This document shows positions 22,446 to 32,961 of a DNA stretch of 64,000 nucleotides, one piece after another. Each line of letters begins with the position of its first letter. Within the stretch, counting starts at the first letter, position 1. Position numbers and translations under genes: made by a program. The DNA comes from Owenia fusiformis (taxonomy: Eukaryota > Annelida > Polychaeta > Sabellida > Oweniidae). Below the pieces are notes generated by a model that had not been told where the DNA came from, ran no database searches, and worked only from the letters and a program-made list of their open reading frames with translations. The stretch spans positions 22,771,915-22,835,914 of the forward strand of contig CAIIXF020000001.1 in NCBI GenBank assembly GCA_903813345.2. The letters are read 5' to 3'.

Positions 22446-23496
22446 TACGAAATGACTTATTTTTGTCTACAAAAACAAGAACTTATTATAGATTAGTTGG
22501 AGAACTTTGAAGCTCGTTTTACATGATTTATTACATACTTGGACAATTCGCCAGTGCGCAGCATTGAGTGTCCATGGTATAAACAATACGAGGCACTATG
22601 ACAAATACATACATTATATAACAGGGGACCTACTCTCAGGGCTGATTATCATTTACTTTTACCGGACCAGTTACACTTTACATACCCTGCGTGCAGAGTC
22701 TAGTTAAACTACAAGACGAAGACGAAGCTCTCTTTTAAGAAGTGAAGTCAAACGAATGCAAAGGGTACACTTTACATGCATTAGGTCACTTTTTGAAAAT
22801 CCCCGCAATGATCAATTGTCCTTCCGTTGAAATTATGTTCGTGGCAGATACAAATGTACTTATCTATTTAGATTATATTCACTATTGCATTACCTAGCAT
22901 TACCAGGGTCCTTTCTAGACAATCATTGGTTCAAATGTAATATTGTAATATAATGAATAGTTCATGGCCAGAATAGTTCCAATATATTCCACAATAGTCC
23001 AATTAGCAAGGTAAGGTTATCACTATGAGATGAGCTAAAATACAATCTTCAATACACCACTGACCTTTCGGGAACAGGAACAGGAACTATATGGACATAT
23101 ACATTTTATATTGACCACCCATGGCCTAGGCATGACTTGAATAAAGCTACACGGAGAAAAGAGTCTTGTGATAGTAGATGAATTTGACCTTTAGAAACGT
23201 CTTGACCTATAAATCTTATCTCACCTTGACCTTGACCTACCATGGCTCCAAGGCTCAATCTGTGATACCATGGGCTTTCAATTCGATTACCATGGTGAAG
23301 AAGCCTTAAAATACAAATTCGTATTTTGGCCATTCGGGTGCTGGACCTAAAATTTAAACTTCAGAGCTTCAGCATTTATCTTATACGATGATGATGATGA
23401 GGTTTCAATGCGTCAAATTACCGAACGATTTATTGTCGCTGTGAATGCATCTACTGCTCCGCATATTTGTAGATGCATGTTGAACAGTGGCTCTGT
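22446..23496. other. End of segmental duplication copy 1
   Basis: Shared with 60491-61340 up to about 23432; no gene recognised. TTGACCTTGACCT words (near 23225) are again present. Confidence 0.4.
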
Positions 23497-23504
23497 GTAC
23501 CAGG

Positions 23505-23934
23505 TAGTGTTGTCGCGATGTGCCATAATCGTACATCGATGCATCGGCAATTTTCAGTAGTAAACATCGATGAGAAAAAGTCCGAGAAAAGTGCACTGAA
23601 ATACCGAACGCTAATGCACTAAAATACCGAACATCCGGTACATCTGGGAACTTCTACTTACGGTGAAATGAAAGTAAAGTATTTTTTTTAGATTAATGGT
23701 TCATTTCGACTGGCTAAAACAGTTTTAAAGCGAAAGAATATCAGAAAACATTGGAAAATGAAATAAGACATGAGAAAGGTAAGCGATTTGCGTCAAAATA
23801 AGATAAGAAAGGGTGATTTTTAGCAAATTTCTTTTTTTAAAAAACATCGATGTTTTGTTTCAGACACCGATGCATCACCAGAATCAGCTTTGGCGATGTA
23901 TATCGCGATGTATCGATTAATCGCGACAACACTA
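23505..23934. mobile_element. hAT-like non-autonomous element, 430 bp, 8-bp target duplication
   Basis: GTACCAGG is present exactly on both sides (23497-23504 and 23935-23942). The element begins TAGTGTTGTCGCGAT and ends ATCGCGACAACACTA after a short TCGATTA stretch, giving a perfect terminal inverted repeat. CATCGATG/GATGCATC words recur just inside both ends. The 8-bp target duplication and TAGTG-type terminus fit the hAT superfamily. No transposase is encoded. Confidence 0.9.
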
Positions 23935-23942
23935 GTACCAGG

Positions 23943-24992
23943 TCGTTCAATATGGCATTTGCTGTGTTCATGTACGACGTATGACAATCTCAAATAGTTT
24001 TCGGCCAGTCTAGTTTAGAAGTAGAGATAGGAATTGAGGAATTTTGAGGAATTAAGGGTTCAATTCCCGGATTATATGATTCAAGATGGTGATATAATAG
24101 TGAATTCGAAGACTTTTCATGCGGCAGTCTCATTCCAAGATATGCAACAGTGAATTACGTGTAATGTTATTCATTTATTATATTTAAGCTAATTCAAATC
24201 CCGATATTTTGTTTAACCATATTGACTTATTTCATGTTTGTTAAAAAGTAAAGGAGGCAATTTCTATATCAAATTAGCATATCTGGCCATTTAAGGAACA
24301 TTTGAATTGGGAGGGTATTTTATTATTTGCTGATCCCCCCCCATTCTTGTCAATGGCACAAATGCTATGTATGTACTCAATCAAATATTTATCAAATGAT
24401 ATTCATTAAGCTTCTCGAAATTCCATCTGCCACGAATTAGGCCTACTAGTTGGAATATAGTATGCGTGCTACATGTTACGACGGATGAATGGATATTTTT
24501 ATATTCAGTGAAATGAATTAATCCAAAGTATTTCATAATTTCAAGTTCATTTCGGTAGAACTCTTCAAACTGTTTATAACATATCCATTTCGATAACAAA
24601 ATGTCGCAGCCTCGAGGGTACTTTTAAAACGCCCCTGTTTTTTCTATTTTACCCTAGTTTCTCTATATATACATTATACAAGAGATCTACCAGTTCTTTA
24701 AAGGAAGGATATTGTTTTCTTTATTGTATAGTTTATATTGGAAAGTAACACAGGATATGTTGTTTTCAACTTTTCGCATTTCAATGCCCTTCATTCCCCT
24801 TTAATGACAAAGTGTCACTGACGGTGCAGAAAATTTTTTCATATGTTAAAGTTGTAGCCAGGACAAGTTCCATTGGCGATTTGTATAGGGTTTGTACATG
24901 CTCTCACTCGGGACTTGATCCCACCCCCGCATAATAATATACCGAACACGGCGAATATTCACTGAAGTCCCCCCAGCCCCCAGGTGTTGAAA
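23943..24992. other. Intergenic, nothing recognised
   Basis: Short open frames only, none with a motif I recognise. Confidence 0.35.
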
Positions 24993-25250
24993 TTACGTAA
25001 TCCAATCTACATTTAATTTAGGGACCTTAGTATAGACACCCGATGCATTCTCACATGAATTTACAGGACCCCAACTTACAATACCATACTGATACCACTT
25101 TACCCTCTTTATTAAAGATACCACTTTACCCCCTTTATTAAAGGCCTGACAGAATCTCCAAAACAGGAATCCAGTCTGTTTGAAGTATGTTTTCAGACGA
25201 TCTGATAACAGAACGCCCATGTCGCCATCCAATTCAAAATTCACAATCAC
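24993..25250 (-). pseudogene. Trypsin-like serine protease, C-terminal exon or fragment
   Basis: On the minus strand the last 34 residues before the stop read W-Y-Q-Y-GIVSWG, Cys, then GVYTKVP and D-W-I. This is the hallmark C-terminal segment of chymotrypsin-fold (S1) proteases, with the substrate-pocket strand SWG and the closing helix. The recognisable part covers about 24993-25097. Further upstream the frame stays open to 25250 but does not resemble a protease, and no G-D-S-G-G-P block with the active-site serine is visible nearby. It is either the last exon of a gene whose other exons I cannot find, or an isolated fragment. A 24-bp near-duplicate (ATACCACTTTACCC...) sits at the possible exon edge, which favours a decayed copy. 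Confidence refers to the family assignment. Confidence 0.65.
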
Positions 25251-25259
25251 CTTCAGCGT

Positions 25260-26584
25260 CCGGGCAAGTCCATGAAGTTCTTAAATAGACCATAGAACGT
25301 TGTAGCTACTTTCATCCAGTTCGCATACAGTTTAAAATCAGTTCGGCCCGTTTAAAAGAACACAGTGACAACTTGTTTGGAGTGATATGCTATTTTTGTT
25401 AATTCATTCATAAGCTTCAAACTGTGTACTCACTACTGCAATTTACGCTTGACTGCACAACGTCGTAATACGTCCCTAGTAGGATTGGAATACGACAGTT
25501 CATCAGTTCGTAATGTGTCCCCAGTGCGTCCAGGCCGTCTTAAGTACGTTGTCACTCGTTCTGACAGCAGAACGTGACGTCACCAGAAAATTTTGAGCAT
25601 GCTCTAAGTTCTGGATGACCTATTCGTTCGGGTAGTTTGATAAAGTTTGTAAACAGACCCCAAACGGTTATTAGTACGTCAAACTAGTACTAGTTTGGTG
25701 TGATAGTAGGGTTAGTGTGGTTTAAAAAGGAATCACGGTTCATTGGTCGACACACATGAGTATGTTCTGGTTTACATGTAGATCCAATTTATAAATTTAT
25801 GTCATCATCTTGTATATGGCTTTTTATTCGTTCTAAACGTATAACAACTGTGAAATAATTCACTCGTCCGTGTGATGGATCACGTTAAAGGGTCTTGTGT
25901 GTATCTAACACAATGCCATTAGAGCTAGGTATTGAGTTGATAATGTATAGATTACAACGATGCTACAGATATAGCATTCACAGTCACTGATTGATAAATG
26001 AGGTTTACAATTCAGAAGGTATTCATATCAACTGGGTACAATTCAGGAAAATCAATTTCAAATTGATTTTAGTGTGACAAGACCCTTTAAAGTGCAAGTT
26101 TATAGACGTTTTCGAAACAGCTGTTATCGAAAGCTCTCTATTATTAGAAATAAAGCTCATAATGGCATTGTTGCAAGGTGTGCACCCACATTCAATATTC
26201 TTAACGAAAGCATATAATCGCATAAGATAGTAATATAGGGTCTTAAAACGTGATTTAGCGGTATAAAGCCAGCATCAGAAACGTTCACATGTGTGTGAAA
26301 CTCTATTATGTACAACTACTCACGTATACCTGCATCCATTTCCATGCCACGAACAAAGTAGCAGTTCAATACGGCACGTTCAACTTTGAAAGAAAAAGAT
26401 AATTTGCTATTCTAACTGCGCACATACACTGATAAAATGGCTCAGCTTCGCCTCTGTTGGGTATAAAATAATGGTCGAATTTGTCCATAATAGTTAATAC
26501 GACTTCTTGTTTTCACCCTCGGCATATACGAATGTATGTCTTATAAATAGTCTCTACATTACTCCACATACAGTATATTAGCTT
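25260..26584. other. Intergenic, nothing recognised
   Basis: No convincing further protease exons (His, Asp or Ser blocks) and no clear repeats. Confidence 0.35.
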
Positions 26585-27711
26585 GTCAATAGGTGGAATT
26601 ACACCTACGATGTAAAAGCGCTTTTTAAAATCCTATCGGGTTTCGACCCGCCTTTAGAGTCAGGTGTAATCACGATCGCGGATTTAGAAAAGCGCTTTTG
26701 TAATCCTCCCAGACCCCTAGTCATTAAAAACCGCTTTCACACCCAAAGGCGGTTTAACATGTAGGTGTAATACCGATTGGTTTTCAAGGCGCTTTAACTC
26801 GATTTTACACTGAACGAAAACTATATTTGCGCATGAGCATCAAGCATGTTATTGATTTCCGGTGTGGAGGAAACTTCAAAAAACAAAATTCAAATATTGT
26901 GCAAAACTCAATCAAATCACCAAAATGTCGAAACAAAGTAGAATTTATATTATTATGATAATAGCTCTTCTCGATCACTTTGACGCTCACTGGGCCAAAA
27001 ATCTAAAGTCTTATATTTATACGCCCATGGGCGTATAAAAAATGATAAAATAACGGACGAAATTACCCCTTCTTTCAGTTATACGCCCAGGGCTTATATA
27101 CGAGAAATTCCGGTACTATTGTAGATTGGGGAAGGCGAGGGGAGGGGATGATTGAATAGTTGAAATAACCTCTCTACAATAAAGTCAAAAAAATGACGAG
27201 ATCTTTGTCTTGTCCACATCGTTCGTTCCTGTCCCATATTACCAAGGATGCCAAACAGCCCCAACAAAAGTACCATCTTCACTTTTACTGGATCTCTCTT
27301 GGATCTCTCCTAACGACCGAGCTTCTCTTTTTGCGCGCTTGTGCATTGTTTTCCATGCTTTCTTTAGCACATATTTGTTAACGCCAGAGGTAGATTGAAT
27401 ACGATTTAAGAAAAAAAGGAACATACAGTATCGGATCATTTTGAATCTCCAGAGATGGCGCTACGGTCTGACGGTTGAAAGTGTATATCTAAATAGCAGA
27501 TTTTGATGCAAATGCGATGGTTGATGGCAATTTTTTGTCATAAATCAGTCTAAAAGCGCTTTAGAAAAATCAAGTGTAATCACGAAAAGTTGTCTTCAAG
27601 GCGTTTTTAAAATTCTGGTGTAATCAGGATTGCGGTTTTCTAGCCTACGTTACCCAAAACGCCTTGAAAACGCCTTTAGCCATGAAATAGGTGTAATTCC
27701 ACTAATTGACA
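26585..27711. mobile_element. Foldback element, about 1.1 kb
   Basis: The left end TGTCAATAGGTGGAATTACA pairs with the complement of the right end (TGTCAATTAGTGGAATTACA), both followed by CCTA. Inner arms share AAGCGC, GGTGTAATCACGA and GGCGTTTT-type words. A target duplication is not clear. Short open frames inside it are not gene-like. Confidence 0.65.
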
Positions 27712-27904
27712 TTAGAATCATCTCCAACACCGCCTTCGTTTTGACCGCCATCTTGACCGGGGGTCAAATGGCCCCGATTTGTTTGTAGAATGAATTTGGG
27801 GAGATTTTCGTGCATTTTGCTTATGTTTTTCATCTTAAAAACAGGAATACACTTTAAAACGTTTTATTGACTATATGATTTCACCATAAAATCAAAAAAT
27901 TATT

Positions 27905-28070
27905 TTCATTTTCGAGGATATAAGTACCCATATTGGGATTCATATTAAGATTCAAATTATCATTCAAACAGAATGTTATGAATCCCAATATGAGATCATA
28001 TTTGTATTGGTATTGGCATTCAAGCTCACATTTTCCTGGTGAGTTTAAATTCCAATACCAATATGCAGCC
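27905..28070. repeat. Two adjacent hairpins
   Basis: CATATTGGGATTCATA at 27929-27944 has a perfect 16-bp inverted partner (TATGAATCCCAATATG) at 27976-27991. Immediately after, ATTGGTATTGG near 28008 pairs with CCAATACCAAT near 28052 around TCACATTTTCCTGGTGA. No coding content. Confidence 0.6.
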
Positions 28071-28349
28071 AACTTTACTCACTTCATTTTAGGCATGAAA
28101 AGCTTATATTGTGACAAAGATGAACGTTCCATATAGAAATTGGACAACAAAAGGTAGTCGTAGAATGCTACATTTTCTAATACAATATTTCAAGATACAC
28201 TAGTCTCAGGATGCCGATTTTGACAATTGGATATTCACAATTTCCGCCGTTAAAGAAGAAACAATTGATTTTTTCAATATTATTTTTCTTTTGTATCTTT
28301 CATAAGACAGAAAAATATAGAGGCCTGTACATTTGAAACATTCTATATT

Positions 28350-28470
28350 CACTGGTCGGCATTAAGCGAAGGTAACGGCCGTCACCTTCGCATCAAAGAT
28401 GGCGAACGGAAAGTGTCGATTTCAATATTTTTTAGTTTTCATCGAATTACGAACTACTTTATAGCTGACG
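28350..28470 (-). repeat. Interspersed repeat with GCGAAGGTAACGGCCGTCACC palindrome, minus orientation
   Basis: Contains CGAAGGTAACGG followed directly by CCGTCACCTTCG, then TTTTAGTTTTCATCGAATTA. This is the reverse complement arrangement of the copies at 22.3, 41.9 and 60.4 kb. Confidence 0.7.
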
Positions 28471-28576
28471 CTTTGCTTTGATATTTGAACCAACTCAAGC
28501 TTATATAACATGTGAACTATGGAGTATCATGATTTGCTCATATATCATGCGTGAAGACCACATTTCAACGATATCT

Positions 28577-28757
28577 TCCACCTCTTAAGGGAAGGTAACT
28601 GGAAATGTAAGATACGGTAACGGTCATGTTAGTTTTCAATACGCGGTAACTGGACATCTTAGCTCTCCATTATAAACTCTCATAACGTTACCGCATCACC
28701 GCATATAAATTATCATCTGTAAAACCGAAATCCCAGTTACCTTCCCTCAAGCGGTGG
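28577..28757. mobile_element. Short foldback element, about 180 bp
   Basis: CCACCTCTTAAGGGAAGGTA at 28577 and the complement of the right end (CCACCGCTTGAGGGAAGGTA), both continuing ACTGG, form 25-bp terminal inverted repeats. Inner blocks GGTAACGG and GCGGTAACTGG are repeated. Directly abuts the next feature. Confidence 0.6.
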
Positions 28758-29041
28758 TTGTAGCACTTTATAGCACTTGTATTTCCATGTATGTACATGC
28801 TGTCTGCTTACGTCATTGCTTTAGTGGCTAAAAGTGTGTCTAAATATATTCTACTTTAGTTCTCTGCTGTGCGTCTGAGGTTCAACACCTCAGACGCATA
28901 GTATAGATTTCACAAATATATATCATTAAAGCAATAGCAAAAATAGACTACATTATTCTGTTTAATTTGGAACATATGATTACAACCATGATTTACAATT
29001 GCAAAACAACAATTAACTTTTCTACTTTTGACAACACTGGA
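28757..29041 (+). repeat. Direct repeat, left copy (partner at 41553-41818)
   Basis: Starts TGTAGCACTTTATAGCACTT and includes a hairpin TGCGTCTGAGG-TTCAACA-CCTCAGACGCA (28870-28899). It matches 41553-41818 closely for the first 180 bp and more loosely to TTGACAACACTGG. The two copies bracket 12.5 kb. They look like solitary terminal repeats or a short interspersed element; I saw no retroviral-type coding between them. Confidence 0.65.
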
Positions 29042-29197
29042 GGCCCGTCAAAGAAAGAACCTTGGATTTACTGTTTATCATACAGTTTGCTGTATTAACG
29101 ATAATTATTACAAGCTGGAATCGTCTGCTTCACTTTTCATATACAGGATATTTGTATTCTTTTATCAACAATTTTGGCTGTATCATGCTGATCAATT

Positions 29198-29520
29198 ATG
29201 GGACAAGCTGAGCACTACCAAGGACTGCACGTCTCTTTTAAGCTGAGCGCTGCTAAGGACTACATGTCTCATTTAAAGAGCTACATCTCCCCACGGGTGT
29301 GGGACAAATACAAGAACTCAGAGACAAAATTGAACGGAATACTTGCTGATTGTATAAGATCAGGAGTGGAGAACCTTGATTCTAGGACTGGTATTCACGC
29401 CGGTGACCCTCGAGACCTACGATGTATTCCGATACGCCTTCGACCCCATCATCGCTGGCTACCACAAGAGTGAAGTGAAGCACCATACTGAGAGACATTT
29501 GCATTAAGACATCACCCCTT
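29198..29520 (+). pseudogene. Phosphagen (arginine/creatine-type) kinase N-terminal fragment, frameshifted
   Basis: The frame beginning at 29198 contains S-H-L-K-S-Y-I-S-P-R-V-W, L-A-D-C-I-R-S-GVENLDS and T-G-I-H-A-G-D-P. These match the N-terminal domain of guanidino kinases, where a D-C-I-x-S-G-V-x-N-x-D-S block is followed by G-I-Y/H-A. After GDP the frame is shifted by an extra base. The other frame continues E-T-Y-D-V-F-R-Y-A-FDPIIAGYHK and a few more residues. Only about 100 of the roughly 350-360 residues are present, and no catalytic-domain block (such as the active-site Cys region) is seen. Most likely a broken copy. The flanking 28757 repeat and the next fragment suggest it was rearranged together with mobile DNA. 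Confidence 0.75.
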
Positions 29521-29540
29521 CAGACATTTGTTGATATGGC

Positions 29541-29690
29541 GGAACTGGTATTCACGCGTGTGACCCTGATGCCTATGATTTATCCCAAGACGCCTTCGAC
29601 CCCATCATCTCTGACTACCACAAGAGTGAAGTGAAGCACCATCCTGAGAGATTTGCATTAAGACATCAACCCTTAAGACATTTGCTGATA
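29541..29690 (+). pseudogene. Second phosphagen-kinase fragment, tandem to the first
   Basis: Repeats part of the preceding fragment: T-G-I-H-A-C-D-P-D-A-Y-D, then D-A-FDPIISDYHKSEVKHHPE. Nucleotide identity to 29388-29515 is high, but this copy lacks the extra base that shifts the frame in the first. It is a local tandem duplication of a kinase exon segment, about 150 bp long, without a start or downstream part. Both fragments read on the plus strand. Confidence 0.7.
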
Positions 29691-29699
29691 TGGCGGGTA

Positions 29700-31250
29700 A
29701 TATGATTTTTGATTTTGTCTGGGCATACATCAATTTTGGTTTTGAAATTTGCATAATGTTTTTTTTTTAATCAATCATTCAATTTATGGTTTTATGCATA
29801 TATGTAAACATTTAAAGCACAAAGAGATGGCGTCACAATGATATAATGCATTAATTTTTTCTATGGGTCTGGTTGCCAAATTTGTTGTGTGAGGGGTGGA
29901 TACACTTTTGCGCAGTTGCAGTTATTTTCAAAGACAATCAGTTCTTTGGTTTTTCAATAATGCCCAGAGCACGTTCAGATTGCAGATGTCATATTAATTG
30001 TTTTGTTGGTTACTCTGTTGATAAGATATTTGGATATGTTAGGTCAGCACTTTTTTGATACAATGGTAATATATATGTAAAGGTCAATGAAATTCAGTCA
30101 TTTGAAGTTATTGTAGTTTTTTATTGCTTTACAGATTTATGTCTATTAATGTTGTTTTAGAAATTAATCAATCATGACTCTTTCAAAGTTCTACATATCG
30201 CTTTGGTTTGGTGAATTGCCAATGAAACATGTCAGAGATATTATACTTTATTGGACCAGAAATAGCCCGCTTTTTACATGTTCATGGGCGTGTTTGACCA
30301 TAAATGCTCCTATTTTCTTTTGGATATTTGAAACATTGAGATCTATTGCAAGCTATTCGGAAAGGTCTACTCGTTATAATGATAACGTTATAATGATATT
30401 TTGCTAGTTGTTACCGAAGTATTATAGCTAGTATTTGCAAGATTTAATAATAAGTTGAATAATCCAATCAAGCAAGGGCTTGTTGCTAGACACAAATATT
30501 TCCAGACAAGTGTGAATAACAGTTTTGGTATTTCTACACTAAAGCTCAAAATGCAGCAAACAGCTTGGAATGCAGTAGTTTGAAGTGGGTGTGAAAACTT
30601 GAGATTGTTAATGTTCTTCTCTGCATAATGGGAAAACAGATAGTTGAGAGAGTTATTTATTACTTGTTTTCTTATTTTTAGTCTTTTAATAGTGCTCGTT
30701 TCTATCATTTGAGCTTACAGCAAGAGATTATTGCCTATACTTTGGCATACTTGAAGACTGACTTATATTTAGTTCTGTTGCAGCCTGGATGGTTAGCTAT
30801 TCGTTAAAGGTTAGCTATGTTGGCATTTCTCAGATATCTTTGGAGCTATAACTTATCTTTATTTTGGAGATACACATGTATTTCTTTGATTAATTTTGAT
30901 CAGTGTCTTATACATTTTTAATATCTAAATTACTTTGAATTACACATGTTGTTGAATTGCAATGCATTTGATTATTACTTTTCTTGGATGTCAGGGGATG
31001 GATTCAAAAGTTCTTGATCAAATGGCATCAATATTTGCAAAATAAAGCCAGGCAATGTATAACTAGTGTTCCATGAATAAGAGTGTAGATCTCTATATTA
31101 TTTTCATATGAAATGAAAATTGTGCATATAATTTTATTTGTAATTCAGTCATTTTAAGTAATTTGTTTTAATTGCTTTACAGATTTATACTTAGAAATGA
31201 ATCAATTTGAAGGCTTTCAAAGAAAAGTTTTCTCTTCATAAGGAAATATT
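29700..31250. other. Non-coding with internal repeats
   Basis: TTCAGTCATTTGAAG through GCTTTACAGATTTAT near 30095-30140 is repeated imperfectly at 31145-31187, and AAGTTATTGT-type flanks also match. A block near 30790-30860 (GTTAGCTATTCGTTAAAGGT) resembles 40052-40100. No recognised gene. Confidence 0.4.
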
Positions 31251-31773
31251 TTGTTAAGTTGTTGTAGAAGTATTAGTATATGCGAAACTGAATCTTTGAA
31301 TATTGAATTTGAAAATGCAGAGTCAATGCGCGAATTAGAATCTGTGAATGACAATGAAGTAACTGATGTTGATGCGTCAATATACATTTATGAGTCCGTG
31401 ACTTTAGAATATGACATTAAATTGAAAAATGATATTGAACAGTCAAATGAGTTGACAATTGATAGAGTCAATAAATTGTATGTCACTGCACAGTGAAACT
31501 GTGGGTATTGAATCTTTCTTTGATGAGTGTACTTTATGCTCTTATGACAGTGAACTTGATAATGATGAGTATGATAAAATGTTTGAAGATTACTGCTTTG
31601 ATGATTTAATTAGTGATGATGCAGATGATGAATATGTCATGTGCAATGATAATTCAATTCTCCCTTTCGCGATTCGCTCTTTGAATCAGAACGTTCGCAA
31701 ATATGCACTGAAAAAGCACTCAAAAAGGACAAAATTTGATTGGTTATATTTTCTCACTATGCATTTCGCGTAG
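31251..31773 (+). pseudogene. Acidic unknown ORF, in two overlapping frames
   Basis: One frame (31251-31496, starting without ATG) is rich in Glu, Asp and Ser (for example E-S-V-N-D-N-E-V-T-D-V-D-A). It ends where an overlapping frame (31459-31773) carries on with the same character (D-E-Y-D-K-M-F-E-D-Y, D-D-A-D-D-E-Y-V). The change of frame within one compositional block suggests a frameshift in a once longer acidic protein. The segment D-D-E-Y-V-x-C-N-D recurs in the frame at 39634-39975, the other side of the DIRS-like element. I do not recognise the family; low complexity could also produce this by chance. Confidence 0.4.
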
Positions 31774-31935
31774 CTATTTGCGTGACCCGAAAGTTCTAAT
31801 TCAAACTAATTACGCAATTTTGTTTTTACACCCGCACGCTAAATAAAACAATGACAACATCGAAAGTATTCTTCTTTGTCATTGCTTTAATAGTCTGTAT
31901 ACCGATTTTACTACGCAAACCTTAACTACTTACAC

Positions 31936-32061
31936 TAATATTGCCACTATGTGCTAACATCCACCATTGAATCTATCTATGGCCAACTTCCCGGGAATTT
32001 CTTGAGCATATTACACTGTGCACCCCCGCACAAATGCCCGGATATTCCTCAATTATTCCGC
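31936..32061 (+). repeat. Left inverted terminal repeat of the DIRS-like element
   Basis: Runs TAATATTGCCACTATGTGCT through CCCGGGAATTTCTTGAGCAT and GCACCCCCGCACAAATGCCC to AATTATTCCG. The reverse complement is found at 38938-39062 with almost no differences visible by eye. Confidence 0.85.
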
Positions 32062-32229
32062 CATTTTCCTTCTGTAAAGACGGAAATTTTAGAATCGCAA
32101 TAAATTTACAAATAACTTGTGACTATGGACACGGAACTGGGAAGTTAGTTGTTCTACAGGTTCATCAGTTACATATGAAAGTAAGAGGACGAGGAAAATA
32201 GATCATATGGAACTATAAGACAAGTTTGC

Positions 32230-32890
32230 AAGGTTTTTTCTTTGGGTTGTTAGTCCACAAAGAAAACATCTGATCCAAAAATGTCGAAGATCTTACCTCG
32301 TTCGTTTTATCTTTGCTTGGTCCATATAGGGTCTTCAGTCCCGACATGAGATTATAGTAAGCATATGGAAAAGGTCTCTAGTGTCAATTGACCTTTTTTC
32401 CAGACAATTTGTCATATTAAATGACAATTTCTCGGGTCATTAGACCATCAGAAGACATCATGTACAGAGAACGAAATAGTACAGGTTCTTCTATGTGTTA
32501 TGTTACATGTGAGAGGTTTTCAATCCAGATAAGAAAGTAAGGAAGCCCGAAGAAGGTAGACACTGTGTTTATGCCTTGCAGTACCTTGCCTTACACTGAG
32601 GTGTTTCTTTTGGTTGTCAGTCCATAAGAAAACATTATCTGTTCAAGTTTACACAGCTCTCAATTTTTCGTCTCTGTATTCATCACATAAACGTGTTCAG
32701 TTCCAGATGAATATGAGAAATTTGAAAAATATCTATATCTGAAGATGGCTTCAGACAGTCAGAGGTGTTTTTGGTTGTCAGTCCACAATGAAAACACATA
32801 CGTGTTCAGGAGAACGCAGACGAAATGGCTTCTTTACTGCTCATGTGTTTTTTGGTTGTAAGTCCACAATGAAAACACATACGTGTTCAT
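32230..32890 (+). repeat. Diverged tandem motif TTTGGTTGTCAGTCCACAA
   Basis: TTTGGTTGTCAGTCCACAAT followed by GAAAACACATACGTGTTCA occurs near 32770 and 32852. Looser versions (TTTGGGTTGTTAGTCCACAA, TTTTGGTTGTCAGTCCATAA) occur near 32241 and 32608. They lie just inside the left terminal repeat of the DIRS-like element. Confidence 0.6.
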
Positions 32891-32961
32891 AAGAAGTTAT
32901 CACCTCTTTTCTTCATGCACAGTTTATAAAAGGACTCCAGTCCCGATATGAATTATGTAAT

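Larger units (their letters stand above)
14741..23432 (+). repeat. Segmental duplication, copy 1
   Basis: Alignable block by block in direct orientation to 47621-61340: foldback element, 152-bp tandem repeat, AGGTCA-rich stretch, DenD-like gene, 30-bp minisatellite and the CGAAGGT palindrome repeat. Homology stops at ACCGAACGATTT (23432 and 61341). Copy 1 lacks at least three elements found in copy 2 and the 4.1 kb block at 55.65-59.78 kb. Confidence 0.9.
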
